The notes under the pieces are model-generated. The model was not told the DNA's origin and did no database searches. It was given only the letters and a program-made list of their open reading frames with translations. Shown here in pieces: positions 39,900 to 49,263 of a DNA stretch of 64,000 bases; the stretch's first letter is position 1, and every line of letters starts with the position of its first letter. The DNA lies in contig NZ_CP066796.1 of NCBI RefSeq assembly GCF_017161565.1, positions 2,418,001 through 2,482,000 on the forward strand, read 5' to 3'. A program made the translations under genes and the position numbers. Origin of the DNA: Erwinia amylovora (lineage in GTDB: Bacteria; Pseudomonadota; Gammaproteobacteria; Enterobacterales; Enterobacteriaceae).

Positions 39900-40595
39900 T
39901 TAGTTTCTGGGTGAATAATTTACATTTTCAAGTCGGTTATCAGTATAGTAGTGATGTTTTGAGGAGATCTGACTAATACTGCTTTCAGGAACGCGGGCTG
40001 CTAGTTCAGGCACGCTCACATGCTCACGGAGCACGCCATGAAGTCTGTGTGGCGGATAAGAAAATCCGTGTGCTTGATACAGATCCATTGAGCAATGACC
40101 ACTCTGTTTGCCATATTCATAAATCGTCTCACAAATCCACATAATCAGGCATATAGCCATTAAACTCATGATGCCCGGTTCCTTTTTTATCTGCTCCATA
40201 AGCGAGTTAAGTTGAGATATGATATGATCACGCACCACTTGTAAAGAGCTCACCCCATCAGGCTCGGTGCCTTGATCATTAAACTCTGCATTGGCAATGC
40301 TATTTTCACCGCTGCATTCAGTCCTGACTGCGCAGTAATAACGCTCGCTTTCGCTTTCACTTGCAGAACTATTTGAAGTCGATTTATCCAGGCTGCTGGC
40401 GGCATTTTTTATTGCTTTTGGAATGCCAAAATCTGGATCACCCAGCCTGCCTGAGGAATTTGTGACAGAGGAAATGTCTTCAAGAAGACTCTGGCCGCAG
40501 TTGGGGCAATTACCCGGTTTTGCTCTTGTTTCAGGGAAAGTAAGCACAGACTGAGCGCGGGGTGATAAGTCAGAAAGCGATAGATTTGATGGCAT
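39900..40595 (-). CDS. Serine-rich hypothetical protein with CPNC motif and one membrane segment
   Basis: This 231-residue protein is unrecognised. The ATG at 40595 has AGAGGA about eight bases upstream; a TTG six codons earlier has no such site. The first 100 residues are rich in Ser, Asn and Glu, including a run of SASESESE type. CPNCG at 30-34, with a later Cys pair in YYCAVRTEC, might bind zinc. A hydrophobic helix (MSLMAICLIMWICETIYEYG) lies at about 140-160, followed by a basic, His/Tyr-rich tail. The serine-rich start and island location are reminiscent of secreted effectors, but this is inference. It lies upstream of the two ADP-ribosyltransferase genes on the same strand, 600 bp away. 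Confidence 0.6.
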   Translation of the reverse strand: MPSNLSLSDLSPRAQSVLTFPETRAKPGNCPNCGQSLLEDISSVTNSSGRLGDPDFGIPKAIKNAASSLDKSTSNSSASESESERYYCAVRTECSGENSIANAEFNDQGTEPDGVSSLQVVRDHIISQLNSLMEQIKKEPGIMSLMAICLIMWICETIYEYGKQSGHCSMDLYQAHGFSYPPHRLHGVLREHVSVPELAARVPESSISQISSKHHYYTDNRLENVNYSPRN

Positions 40596-41086
40596 AATAA
40601 AAATCCTCTTCAATTAAGTTAAATATGTTTTTTTCGCTACGGATTTTATCGCAGAAATAATTTATCATGCTTATTGTTATTTCATTGAATTTCAACCCAT
40701 AATATAAGGTATCACAGAGAAATATTTATTTTCAGGCATAATATCTTGTAATTAAAAGACGACATTACCGATAAATGAGTGGTACATTCGACACCCGGCT
40801 TATCTGATTGGTTTCATACATCCGCCGATAACTATTAAAGTATACACAACCCAAAACAACAATATATATACGACTGAACAACGGTATAAAGTCGTTTTAT
40901 GAAATGGCCTCTTTTTCTTCATGCCTGTCACCCGCATAATCTGGCGACAGGCCAGGTTTTACCTGTTCGTCAAATGATCTGCGGCAAGAACTCGGGATGG
41001 TTATCCATAAGAGGATATCATGAAGTTAAGGGGTGCATTGCCAGCGCTGAAGAGAACCTTAGCGCTGGCTCGGAATGTAAGCAGGA
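40596..41086. other. Right edge of the island: non-coding, with a hairpin
   Basis: These 490 bp hold the presumed promoter of the serine-rich gene and the region beyond the yfbT stop. A perfect 9-bp inverted repeat, GCCAGCGCT and AGCGCTGGC with a 12-base loop (41040-41069), lies 18 bp past the yfbT stop and may end its transcript. A 63-codon frame on the plus strand at 40899 has no ribosome binding site. Composition changes from AT-rich to GC-rich near 40.9-41.0 kb, marking the island border. Confidence 0.45.
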
Positions 41087-41746
41087 TTAATGTCGGCGGT
41101 AAATATTGACGCTGCCATCGGCATTTTTATGAATAATCAGTTCTTCCAGCGAGCTAAGCACCATATCGACATCTTCCAGCCGTTGAGCCTCTTCAGGCGG
41201 ATTGACGGCAATCACATGGCAGCCTGCGGCCAGCCCCGAAAGAATGCCAGCAGCAGCATCTTCAACGACTACGCACTCTTCAGGTTCAAGGTCAATCAGC
41301 CGGGCACCAAGCAGATAGGCATCCGGCTCTGGTTTTCCGCGCTCCACGCGCTCTGCGGTAACAAATGCCAGCGGAGCGGGTAGACGCGCCGCTGCATGGC
41401 GTGAACTGGCGACCGGCACAGAACCGGAGGTCACGATTGCCCACGGGATCGCTAATTCATCCAGCGTTGCCAGTAACTGTAGCGCACCCGGCATGGCAAC
41501 AAGGCCCTCGGTATCTCCTGCTTCCATTTTCTCCAGCTCGATAAACTCCTGCTGGATCTCCTGCGCACTGGCCCCCGCCATAAAGTGTCGCAGTGAAGTT
41601 ATAGCCTGCTTGCCGTGGATAAAGTTCAGCAGCTCGTCAGCGGCTATTCCGTGGCGTTCACCCCAATTTTTCCAGGCACGCTCAACCACCGCAAGGGAAT
41701 CAACCAAGGTGCCATCCAGATCAAACAGAAAACCTTTACACTTCAC
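41087..41746 (-). CDS. yfbT: HAD-family sugar phosphatase YfbT (HxpA)
   Basis: This 219-residue haloacid-dehalogenase-superfamily phosphatase begins VKCKGFLFDLDGTLVDS, with the nucleophile Asp and acid/base Asp in DLDGT. Motif II is IVTSGS, motif III the Lys in RGKPEPDAYL, and motif IV VVVEDAAAG. The E. coli enzyme dephosphorylates sugar phosphates. The GTG at 41746 was chosen because it aligns with the E. coli N-terminus and AGAAGG stands eight bases before it; the frame open to 41803 adds a non-conserved leader. yfbV lies upstream on the same strand after 79 bp; E. coli has yfbU between them. Confidence 0.93.
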   Translation of the reverse strand: MKCKGFLFDLDGTLVDSLAVVERAWKNWGERHGIAADELLNFIHGKQAITSLRHFMAGASAQEIQQEFIELEKMEAGDTEGLVAMPGALQLLATLDELAIPWAIVTSGSVPVASSRHAAARLPAPLAFVTAERVERGKPEPDAYLLGARLIDLEPEECVVVEDAAAGILSGLAAGCHVIAVNPPEEAQRLEDVDMVLSSLEELIIHKNADGSVNIYRRH

Positions 41747-41825
41747 TGCATTTTCCTTCTTGGTTTTGATAATGGCGCATCGGGTGCGCACAAGGGGGAC
41801 CAACGGGTGAAACCCGCATCACGTT

Positions 41826-42278
41826 TTAAAGATCGTCAAGGAAGGTTTTATCCAGCTGCTTAAATGCCCGCCTGAGTACATCTGCCAGTGACTGATAGGT
41901 AGGTTTACCTTCAACCGGGGCAAGCGCCTGTCCTGCCGCCTGCAACTTTTGACGCACATCATGGAACCAGTCCAGTAAGGTCGGCGGTAACGGCGTCACC
42001 GAGCGTTTACCCAGCCACCACAGCCCCTGCATTGGCAGGCTACAGGCGAACAGGGCAGTGGCAACAGCAGGGCCGAGCTGTCCCCCCAGAGCAATTTGCC
42101 AGCTCAGGCAAAAAATGGCCAGCGGCGGCATAAAATGGATAGCAAAACGCGTTACGCGCGCTACTCTGTTTTCAGGAAACATCGGCGCAAGACGCTTTTC
42201 GACAGGCCATGTCTTCATATAGTGCTGCCCAAGCTGGAACAATTTGAACCAACCGACGGAGCCGGATTCATTAGCCAT
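41826..42278 (-). CDS. yfbV: UPF0208 membrane protein YfbV
   Basis: This 150-residue inner-membrane protein with two transmembrane helices ([17 protein letters not shown] and [20 protein letters not shown]) is strongly conserved with E. coli YfbV, including the C-terminal [14 protein letters not shown]. coli YfbV has been linked to keeping the Ter macrodomain insulated; its biochemistry is unclear. The ATG at 42278 has TGAGG seven bases upstream. It is divergent from ackA. Confidence 0.94.
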   Translation of the reverse strand: MANESGSVGWFKLFQLGQHYMKTWPVEKRLAPMFPENRVARVTRFAIHFMPPLAIFCLSWQIALGGQLGPAVATALFACSLPMQGLWWLGKRSVTPLPPTLLDWFHDVRQKLQAAGQALAPVEGKPTYQSLADVLRRAFKQLDKTFLDDL

Positions 42279-42601
42279 GGCAAACCTCAAATTCAGAGAT
42301 AAATTTTAAAAAAAACACACAACACACCAACTCTACCTTAAAGAAATCAAAATATTTTGTTTTTGTCAGTGACTCTGGTTATCCTGTGCGCATTTATTGC
42401 CCTGGAGCGGGAGCGAAGCTGCCCGGACCACGGCAAAAACGCGCAAAGCGACAACATGTAGACCATCATAACTCCAAAATTTTTGCTTTCGGACAACACT
42501 TTTTAAAGCCAGATGTCCAACATTAATGTACCAGCTTTCATGCATAACGCTGAAGGTCGGATTGACTTTTATTTCGCCACATTAAACACATAGGACCTTC
42601 C
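42279..42601. other. Divergent promoter region of yfbV and ackA
   Basis: These 323 bp separate divergent yfbV and ackA. The sequence is AT-rich on both edges and must hold the ackA promoters, which in E. coli respond to ArcA and FNR. I could not assign individual boxes. No gene is present. Confidence 0.5.
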
Positions 42602-43804
42602 ATGTCGAGTAAGTTAGTACTGGTTCTGAACTGCGGTAGTTCTTCCCTGAAATTTGCCATTATCGATCCAGCGAATGGCGATGAATACCTGTCAGGTTTA
42701 GCTGAATGCTTCCACCTGCCGGAAGCCCGTATCAAATGGAAACTTGATGGCGCTAAACAAGAAGCGGCGCTGGGTGCTGGCGCTGCACACAGCGAAGCGC
42801 TTAATTTCATGGTTAAATCCATTCTGGCACAAAAACCAGAACTGTCGGCACAAATTGCTGCAATCGGTCATCGTATTGTTCACGGCGGCGAAAAACTGAC
42901 CAAGTCAGTAATTATTGATCAATCGGTCATCCAGGGCATTAAAGACGCTTCTTCTTTTGCTCCGCTGCACAACCCGGCGCACCTGATCGGTATTGATGAA
43001 GCGTTGAAAAACTTCCCTCACCTGTCAGATAAGAATGTTGCTGTTTTCGACACCGCTTTCCATCAGACCATGCCGGAAGAATCTTATCTCTACGCCCTGC
43101 CCTACAAACTGTATAAAGAGCACGGCGTGCGTCGCTATGGCGCTCATGGCACCAGCCATTACTACGTGACTCAGGAAGCGGCTAAAGTTCTTAACAAACC
43201 CGTATCTGAACTGAACATCATTACCTGCCACCTCGGCAACGGCGGTTCCGTTTCGGCCATCCGTAACGGCGAATGCGTAGACACCTCAATGGGGCTGACT
43301 CCGCTTGAAGGCCTGGTCATGGGCACCCGCAGCGGTGACATCGACCCGGCCATCATTTTCTTCCTGCACGACGCGCTGGGCATGAGCGTAGACGCAATCA
43401 ATACCTTGCTGACCAAAGAGTCGGGCCTGTTGGGTCTGACCGAAGTCACCAGCGACTGCCGCTATGTTGAAGATAACTACCCAAACAAAGCCGACGCCAA
43501 ACGTGCAATGGACGTTTACTGCCACCGTCTGGCTAAATATATCGGTTCCTACAGCGCCCTGATGGATGGTCGTCTGGATGCGGTGATTTTCACCGGTGGC
43601 ATTGGGGAAAACTCCTCTCTGGTACGTGAGCTGACGCTGAACAAACTGGCTCTGCTGGGCATTGAAGTCGACCACCAGCGCAACCTCGACGCCCGTTTCG
43701 GCAAGTCCGGCTTCATCAATAAAGAAGGTAGCCGCCCTGCGCTGGTGCTGCCAACCAATGAAGAGTTGGTTATCGCTCAGGACGCCAGCCGCCTGACCGC
43801 ATAA
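42602..43804 (+). CDS. ackA: Acetate kinase
   Basis: This 400-residue enzyme interconverts acetyl-phosphate plus ADP with acetate plus ATP. The ASKHA-fold motifs are clear: [12 protein letters not shown] at the N-terminus, the substrate-binding [10 protein letters not shown], the catalytic Asp in [19 protein letters not shown], and the ATP-site FTGGIGENS. The length equals E. coli AckA. Together with pta it forms the overflow route from acetyl-CoA to acetate and sets acetyl-phosphate levels. Confidence 0.97.
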   Translation: MSSKLVLVLNCGSSSLKFAIIDPANGDEYLSGLAECFHLPEARIKWKLDGAKQEAALGAGAAHSEALNFMVKSILAQKPELSAQIAAIGHRIVHGGEKLTKSVIIDQSVIQGIKDASSFAPLHNPAHLIGIDEALKNFPHLSDKNVAVFDTAFHQTMPEESYLYALPYKLYKEHGVRRYGAHGTSHYYVTQEAAKVLNKPVSELNIITCHLGNGGSVSAIRNGECVDTSMGLTPLEGLVMGTRSGDIDPAIIFFLHDALGMSVDAINTLLTKESGLLGLTEVTSDCRYVEDNYPNKADAKRAMDVYCHRLAKYIGSYSALMDGRLDAVIFTGGIGENSSLVRELTLNKLALLGIEVDHQRNLDARFGKSGFINKEGSRPALVLPTNEELVIAQDASRLTA

Positions 43805-43813
43805 CCCCTTTTG

Positions 43814-43839
43814 GCTCCGTCAGCTCCGGCTGGCGGAGC
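43814..43839 (+). terminator. Hairpin in the ackA-pta gap
   Basis: An 11-bp stem with one G-U pair (GCTCCGTCAGC with GCTGGCGGAGC, loop TCCG) begins ten bases after the ackA stop. No T tract follows directly. It may cause partial termination or protect ackA mRNA. The 206-bp gap is longer than in E. coli. Confidence 0.45.
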
Positions 43840-44010
43840 TGTCTCAGATACCACGGTTTATCTGGCCAATATCACTGCGGTGGAAAAAGTGATGACGGCT
43901 TCAACCATCATTGACCTGTTACGCTGCTGTCAGTCTCAGGGGCGCCCCCGGGTTACAGGATCGGGGAAATACAGCGCGGCGTATATGGCCAGGTTACAGG
44001 AGGAATTACC

Positions 44011-46155
44011 TTGTCCCGAACAATTATGTTGATCCCCACCGGCACCAGCGTCGGCCTGACCAGCGTCAGCCTCGGCGTTATTCGTGCCATGGAACACAAA
44101 GGCGTGCGGCTTAGCGTCTTCAAGCCCATCGCCCAGCCACGTTCTGGCGGCGACAGTCCGGACCAAACCACCACCATCATTCGCCAACACTCCAGCATCC
44201 CCGCCGCTGCGCCGCTGGCAATGAGCCGCGTTGAGTCCCTGCTGGGTTCCAACCAGCAGGACGTGCTGATGGAAGAGATCATCGCCAGCTACCATGAAAA
44301 TACCAAAGAGGCTGAAGTGGTATTGGTAGAGGGCCTGGTACCGACGCGTAAGCACCAGTTTGCCTCTGCGCTGAACTATGAAATTGCCAAAACGCTGAAT
44401 GCTGAAATCGTCTTTGTCACGGCGCTGGGCAATGACTCTGCGGACCAGCTGAAAGAGCGCATTGAACTGACCCAGGCCAGTTTTGGCGGCAGCAAAAACA
44501 AAAGCATTACTGGCGTAATCATCAACAAACTCAATGCCCCGGTCGACGATCAGGGCCGTACCCGCCCGGATTTGTCAGAGATCTTCGACGACTCCAGCAA
44601 AGCCAGCGTGGCTCATATCGACGCAAAACAGCTGTTCGCCAACAGCCCGCTGCCGGTGCTGGGCTGCATTCCCTGGAGCTTTGAGCTGATCGCCACACGC
44701 GCTATCGATATGTGCCGCCACCTGAACGCCAGCGTGATTAACGAGGGGGAAATCGCTACCCGTCGGGTGAAATCCGTGACGTTCTGCGCGCGTAGCCTGC
44801 CCAATATGCTGGAACATTTCCGTCCTGGCTCACTGCTGGTGACCTCCGCAGACCGCCCGGACGTGCTGGTCGCTGCCTGCCTGGCCGCGATGAACGGAGT
44901 AGAAATTGGTGCCATCCTGCTGACCGGCGGTTACGCCATAGATGCACCGATCCAGAAACTGTGCGAACGCGCCTTCCAGACGGGTTTGCCGGTATTCAGG
45001 GTTGATACCAATACCTGGCAGACGTCACTGAGCCTGCAAAGCTTCAACCTGGAAGTTCCGGGCGATGATATCCAGCGTATTGAACGCGTGCAGGAGTATG
45101 TGGCCAGTCACATTGATGCCGAGTGGATCGAGTCCCTGACCGCCGCCTCTGAGCGCAGCCGTCGTCTGTCGCCACCGGCATTCCGCTATCAGCTGACCGA
45201 ACTGGCGCGTGCAGCAGGCAAGCGTATTGTGTTACCGGAAGGGGATGAACCACGTACCGTGAAAGCGGCGGCCATCTGCGCCGAGCGCGGCATCGCCACC
45301 TGTGTCCTCCTTGGCAACCCGGAAGAAATTCAACGCGTCGCGGCGTCCCAGGGCGTAAAGCTGGGCGCCGGCATTGAGATTGTCGACCCGGCGAGCGCGC
45401 GCGAAAATTACGTGGCCCGTCTGGTTGAGCTACGTAAAAACAAAGGCATGACCGAAGTGGTAGCGCAAGAGCAGCTGGAAGATAACGTGATGCTTGGCAC
45501 CATGATGCTGGAGCGCGGTGAAGTGGATGGACTGGTTTCCGGCGCGGTACACACTACGGCGAATACTATCCGCCCACCGTTGCAGCTGATCAAAACCGCG
45601 CCAAACAGCTCGCTGGTCTCTTCGGTGTTCTTTATGCTGCTGCCTGAACAGGTGCTGGTGTACGGTGACTGTGCCATCAACCCGGATCCAAACCCGGAGC
45701 AGCTGGCCGAGATTGCGATCCAGTCCGCAGATTCAGCGCTGGCGTTTGGCATTGAACCGCGAGTTGCGATGATCTCCTACTCCACCGGTAACTCAGGTGC
45801 CGGCAGCGACGTGGAAAAAGTGCGTGAAGCCACGCGTATCGCCCAGGAAAAACGTCCCGATCTGGTGATCGATGGTCCGTTGCAGTACGACGCCGCAATT
45901 ATGGCCGACGTGGCGCAATCCAAAGCGCCAAATTCACCGGTGGCGGGCCGTGCTACCGTATTTATCTTCCCGGATTTGAACACCGGTAACACCACCTATA
46001 AAGCGGTACAACGCTCGGCTGACCTGATCTCCATCGGGCCAATGCTGCAGGGCATGCGTAAGCCGGTCAACGACCTGTCGCGCGGCGCGCTGGTAGACGA
46101 TATCGTTTATACCATCGCGCTGACGGCAATTCAGTCGAAACAGGCTGAAGGTTAA
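44011..46155 (+). CDS. pta: Phosphate acetyltransferase
   Basis: This 714-residue enzyme converts acetyl-CoA and phosphate to acetyl-phosphate and CoA. It has three domains as in E. coli Pta: an N-terminal BioD-like P-loop region (residues 1-200), a DRTGG domain (about 220-330), and the C-terminal PTA catalytic domain (about 390-710), with [14 protein letters not shown] and the [15 protein letters not shown] block. The start is TTG at 44011, supported by an excellent ACAGGAGGA seven bases upstream. E. coli pta also uses a non-ATG start. A strong terminator follows. Confidence 0.97.
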   Translation: MSRTIMLIPTGTSVGLTSVSLGVIRAMEHKGVRLSVFKPIAQPRSGGDSPDQTTTIIRQHSSIPAAAPLAMSRVESLLGSNQQDVLMEEIIASYHENTKEAEVVLVEGLVPTRKHQFASALNYEIAKTLNAEIVFVTALGNDSADQLKERIELTQASFGGSKNKSITGVIINKLNAPVDDQGRTRPDLSEIFDDSSKASVAHIDAKQLFANSPLPVLGCIPWSFELIATRAIDMCRHLNASVINEGEIATRRVKSVTFCARSLPNMLEHFRPGSLLVTSADRPDVLVAACLAAMNGVEIGAILLTGGYAIDAPIQKLCERAFQTGLPVFRVDTNTWQTSLSLQSFNLEVPGDDIQRIERVQEYVASHIDAEWIESLTAASERSRRLSPPAFRYQLTELARAAGKRIVLPEGDEPRTVKAAAICAERGIATCVLLGNPEEIQRVAASQGVKLGAGIEIVDPASARENYVARLVELRKNKGMTEVVAQEQLEDNVMLGTMMLERGEVDGLVSGAVHTTANTIRPPLQLIKTAPNSSLVSSVFFMLLPEQVLVYGDCAINPDPNPEQLAEIAIQSADSALAFGIEPRVAMISYSTGNSGAGSDVEKVREATRIAQEKRPDLVIDGPLQYDAAIMADVAQSKAPNSPVAGRATVFIFPDLNTGNTTYKAVQRSADLISIGPMLQGMRKPVNDLSRGALVDDIVYTIALTAIQSKQAEG

Positions 46156-46208
46156 GCGATAACGGGCAACGCACAGCGATTGCCCAACCCGCACCGGAGT
46201 AATAAGAA

Positions 46209-46237
46209 CGGGCCTGCATGCAGGCCCGCTTTTTTTG
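46209..46237 (+). terminator. Intrinsic terminator after pta
   Basis: A palindrome with arms CGGGCCTGC and GCAGGCCCG is followed by CT and seven T residues. It lies 53 bp after the pta stop and just before the convergent ABC ATPase gene ends at 46239. Confidence 0.93.
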
Positions 46238-46238
46238 T

Positions 46239-47324
46239 CTATTGCCGCACCACATCCAGCGCCCGCAAATGCTGCGGCTGCCATGACAGCATCACCTCAC
46301 TGCCCGCCTGCCAGCGGCTGTCCATTTTCGCCGGTGACAGCTTCACCATAAAGTTGCCCTGCCCCGCTACCTCGGTCAGCATGCGCACATGATCGCCCAG
46401 GTAAATAAACTGCTGAACGCGCGCTTTTATCTGTCGATCGCCCGGCTGTGGCGCATTGACGTTAATCCGTTCCGGGCGGATGCTGAGCTGAATTTTTTTA
46501 CCCGGCGAACTTGGCCGCACCCTGAGCGCATCCAGTTCGCTACCGTCGTCAAGCTGCACGCGGTAGTAATCGCCATTTGCAGTCACCTGAGTCGCCAGCA
46601 GGCTGTTATTTTCGCCGATAAACTGCGCAACAAAGGCGTTCACTGGCTGCTCGTAAAGCTTGCCCGGACTGTCCATCTGCTGGATCTCGCCGTCATGGAA
46701 TACCGCCACCCGGTCTGACATGGTCATCGCTTCACTTTGATCGTGGGTTACATAAACAATGGTCAGTCCAAGCAAATCATGCAGCTGTTTGATCTCCAGC
46801 TGCATATGTTCGCGCAGCTGCTTATCCAGCGCTCCCAGGGGTTCATCCATCAGCACCAGCTTAGGTTCAAATACCAGCGCTCGCGCCAGCGCCACGCGCT
46901 GCTGTTGGCCACCGGACATCTGCGCCGGGTAGCGATCGGCCAGTGAGGTCAGCTTGATCATGTCAAGAATGCGCGCCACGCGCTGCCTGATATCGGACTT
47001 GCTGATCTTGCGGACGGACAGGGGAAACGCAAGGTTTTCCGCCACCGTCATATGGGGAAACAGCGCGTAATTCTGGAAAACCATGCCAATATCGCGCTGA
47101 TGCGGTGGCAGAATATGCAGCGGCTTATCGCGCAGAAAAATTTCGCCATCGGTGGGAGTTTCAAAACCGGCCAGCATCATCAGGCTGGTGGTTTTTCCCG
47201 ACCCGGACGGGCCAAGCAGGGTAAGAAACTCCCCCTCCTGCACGTCCAGGTTCAGATTGCGAACCACCAGCTTTTCGCCGTCGTAGCTCTTTTTGATATT
47301 TTTAAAACTCACCAGTGATTTCAT
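46239..47324 (-). CDS. Polyamine-type ABC transporter ATP-binding protein (PotA-like)
   Basis: This 361-residue ATPase of a binding-protein-dependent importer has Walker A GPSGSGKT at 38-45, the Q-loop in VFQNYALFPHMTV, the signature [15 protein letters not shown], Walker B LVLMDEPLGALD and the switch His in YVTHDQSEAM. A C-terminal TOBE domain (about 285-355) is typical of the PotA/FbpC/YdcT group. The two permeases and the binding protein that should complete it lie across a divergent junction (50603-53794). The pairing is inferred from proximity, since no other orphan ATPase or permease is nearby. Confidence 0.85.
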   Translation of the reverse strand: MKSLVSFKNIKKSYDGEKLVVRNLNLDVQEGEFLTLLGPSGSGKTTSLMMLAGFETPTDGEIFLRDKPLHILPPHQRDIGMVFQNYALFPHMTVAENLAFPLSVRKISKSDIRQRVARILDMIKLTSLADRYPAQMSGGQQQRVALARALVFEPKLVLMDEPLGALDKQLREHMQLEIKQLHDLLGLTIVYVTHDQSEAMTMSDRVAVFHDGEIQQMDSPGKLYEQPVNAFVAQFIGENNSLLATQVTANGDYYRVQLDDGSELDALRVRPSSPGKKIQLSIRPERINVNAPQPGDRQIKARVQQFIYLGDHVRMLTEVAGQGNFMVKLSPAKMDSRWQAGSEVMLSWQPQHLRALDVVRQ

Positions 47325-47598
47325 CGCATTCTCTCGTCAAACGGGGAAAAATCATCCCGGGCGCGCATTGTGCATCACTGAAACCGGGCGCATCTGTCGG
47401 GGGCTTTTTTTAGCTCTACCACAAAAAAATTCGTTTCGACAAGCAGAATTTGCTAAATCCAGGAAAAAAAAACCTGACGGCAGCGCATCCCAGCTTATTG
47501 TTTTTTATCGATTTTTGCAGCCCGCACCAAAATGTGCCTTAAAAACCCATGCACAATCAGGCAATTCGAACGATCCGCACCAGTACGGTGCGCAGCGC

Positions 47599-49080
47599 TT
47601 AACGCTGCAGGCGGCTCGCCAGACAGGTGAGGATCGGCGCAAACTTCTCCGCCATCTGCTGCTCGTCAACGCACGCATAGCCTAACAGCAGTCCGCGCTT
47701 CGCGGCGCCCAACAGGTAGTAGGCCGACAGCGGGCGCGTCAGTACGCCATTCTGTTCCAGCTCGGCGCTGAGCGCCACGTCGTCGATGTTGTCCGGCAGC
47801 GCCAGGATCAGATGCAGCCCGGCGTTACTCTGCCGGGCAATAAAGCTTTCTCCCAGATTTTCCCGGATAACCTGCACCAGCGCGGCGCGGCGGCGGCTGT
47901 ACAGCTGGCGCATGCGCCTGACGTGCGCCGCGTAATGCCCTTCACCTATAAACTCGGCCAGGGTCAGCTGCTCCAGACCGTTACCGCCCCGGTACAGCTC
48001 CGAATGGGCCATTTTCATACGCGCCGCCAGCGGCCTGGGCACCACCATATAGCTCAAACGCAGGCCGGGATAAAGGGATTTGCTGAAGGTGCCGAGATAG
48101 ATGACCGGGGCATCGGCAGCCAGCCCCTGTAACGCCGGGATCGGGGTTTCAGCAAAACGAAACTCGCCGTCGTAGTCATCTTCCACCACCCAGCTGCCGG
48201 TACTTTTTGCCAGCGCCAGCAGCTGGTGTCGGCGTTGCAGGCTCATCACTGAACCCAGCGGATACTGATGCGAAGGCGTTACGCAAATCAAACGCGGCGG
48301 CCGCGCCTCACCGCTTAAAGCGGGCAGCATCATGCCCTGTTCATCCACCCCGGTCGGCAGCAGCTCAATGCCGTTAACCGCCAGCACGTTACGGATGCCC
48401 CAGTAACCCGGTTCCTCAATCCACGCCCGGTCACCGGGATCGCAGAGCATTTTCGCCAGCAGATCCAGCGACTGATGGGTTCCGGCAGTGATCAGGATCT
48501 GTTCCGGGGTACAGTTAACGGAGCGGATGACACGCAGATAGTCCGCCAGCGCCTGTTGCAGCTGCAGGCATCCGCCGTGGCCGGAGTAGCTCAGTGCCTC
48601 CACCGGCATCCGGCGGCTGATACGCAGACGGATTTTGCGCCAGATATCGTGCGGCATATGGCTGACGTCCGGCACGCCGGGCATAAATGCGCCCCACTGA
48701 TACCGCCCTGCCCCGCTCCGTGCCAGCAGGCGCGCACCCCGGCTGGAGAAGCGCACAAAGTTAAACGTCTGGCCGTCGGCCGGCGGCCGCTTATCCACTT
48801 CAGGTGCGCTTTCCGGTAGTGGATCACAGACGAAGGTGCCACTGCCGGCACGGGTTTGTAAATAGCCCTCCGACTGCAACTGCTCGTAGGCGGTCAGCAC
48901 GGTATTGCGCGATACCGACAGGTCTTTTGCCAGATCGCGTGAGGCAGGCAGACGACGGCCGGTGGCGATGGAGCCATCCTGGATGGCACCCTGCAAAACA
49001 TCATACAAACGCTTGCCCAGCGTACCGTTGAGGTTCTGGGCCAGGCGGTGCGCTAGCAGGTCACCGAGTAAGGTTAGCAA
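47599..49080 (-). CDS. MocR/GabR-type regulator (GntR helix-turn-helix fused to aminotransferase fold)
   Basis: This 493-residue protein joins an N-terminal GntR winged helix (about residues 20-85, with GRRLPASRDLAKDLSVSRNT) to a class I aminotransferase-like domain that binds pyridoxal phosphate. The Schiff-base lysine is Lys334 in GTFSKSLYPGLRL. Members such as GabR and PdxR sense PLP-linked amines and activate neighbouring genes. It is divergent from the puuE-like gene (183-bp gap), so control of that operon by GABA or a related amine is likely. The start is a TTG at 49080 with AAGGAACC upstream. The ABC ATPase gene lies 274 bp downstream on the same strand. Confidence 0.88.
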   Translation of the reverse strand: MLTLLGDLLAHRLAQNLNGTLGKRLYDVLQGAIQDGSIATGRRLPASRDLAKDLSVSRNTVLTAYEQLQSEGYLQTRAGSGTFVCDPLPESAPEVDKRPPADGQTFNFVRFSSRGARLLARSGAGRYQWGAFMPGVPDVSHMPHDIWRKIRLRISRRMPVEALSYSGHGGCLQLQQALADYLRVIRSVNCTPEQILITAGTHQSLDLLAKMLCDPGDRAWIEEPGYWGIRNVLAVNGIELLPTGVDEQGMMLPALSGEARPPRLICVTPSHQYPLGSVMSLQRRHQLLALAKSTGSWVVEDDYDGEFRFAETPIPALQGLAADAPVIYLGTFSKSLYPGLRLSYMVVPRPLAARMKMAHSELYRGGNGLEQLTLAEFIGEGHYAAHVRRMRQLYSRRRAALVQVIRENLGESFIARQSNAGLHLILALPDNIDDVALSAELEQNGVLTRPLSAYYLLGAAKRGLLLGYACVDEQQMAEKFAPILTCLASRLQR

Positions 49081-49263
49081 AATTGGTTCCTTGAAAATTT
49101 AAAAACTGGCTCTGGATTATAAAACCCCGAAGCGGCTAAAAAGCAAGGAGAGCCGGGGTAGCAGGCGTGAATAGCTCAAATCATCCGGGCGACGTCAGAC
49201 GCATCAACATGCAGCCTGATGTTATCGGGGTAGCGCGCGTCGAATTTCGATAAGGGATAAACC

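Larger units (their letters stand above)
33924..41086. other. AT-rich accessory island between yfbR and yfbT
   Basis: About 7.1 kb of visibly AT-rich DNA interrupts the conserved order. E. coli has yfbS here. The island holds three minus-strand genes: two paralogous ADP-ribosyltransferase proteins and a serine-rich membrane protein, with wide AT-rich gaps. The codon use and composition differ from the GC-richer flanks, suggesting horizontal acquisition. I saw no integrase, tRNA end, direct repeats or insertion sequence marking the borders. Confidence 0.7.

Noticed and set aside
40614..40898. Possible HrpL (type III secretion) promoter upstream of the 231-residue gene: TGAGTGG with a GGTTTC downstream
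   Set aside because: The halves are 27 bases apart on the relevant strand; a HrpL box needs 15-16, and no better pair was found.
40899..41090. 63-codon plus-strand frame at the island edge
   Set aside because: It has no ribosome binding site, no motif, and covers the hairpin beyond yfbT.
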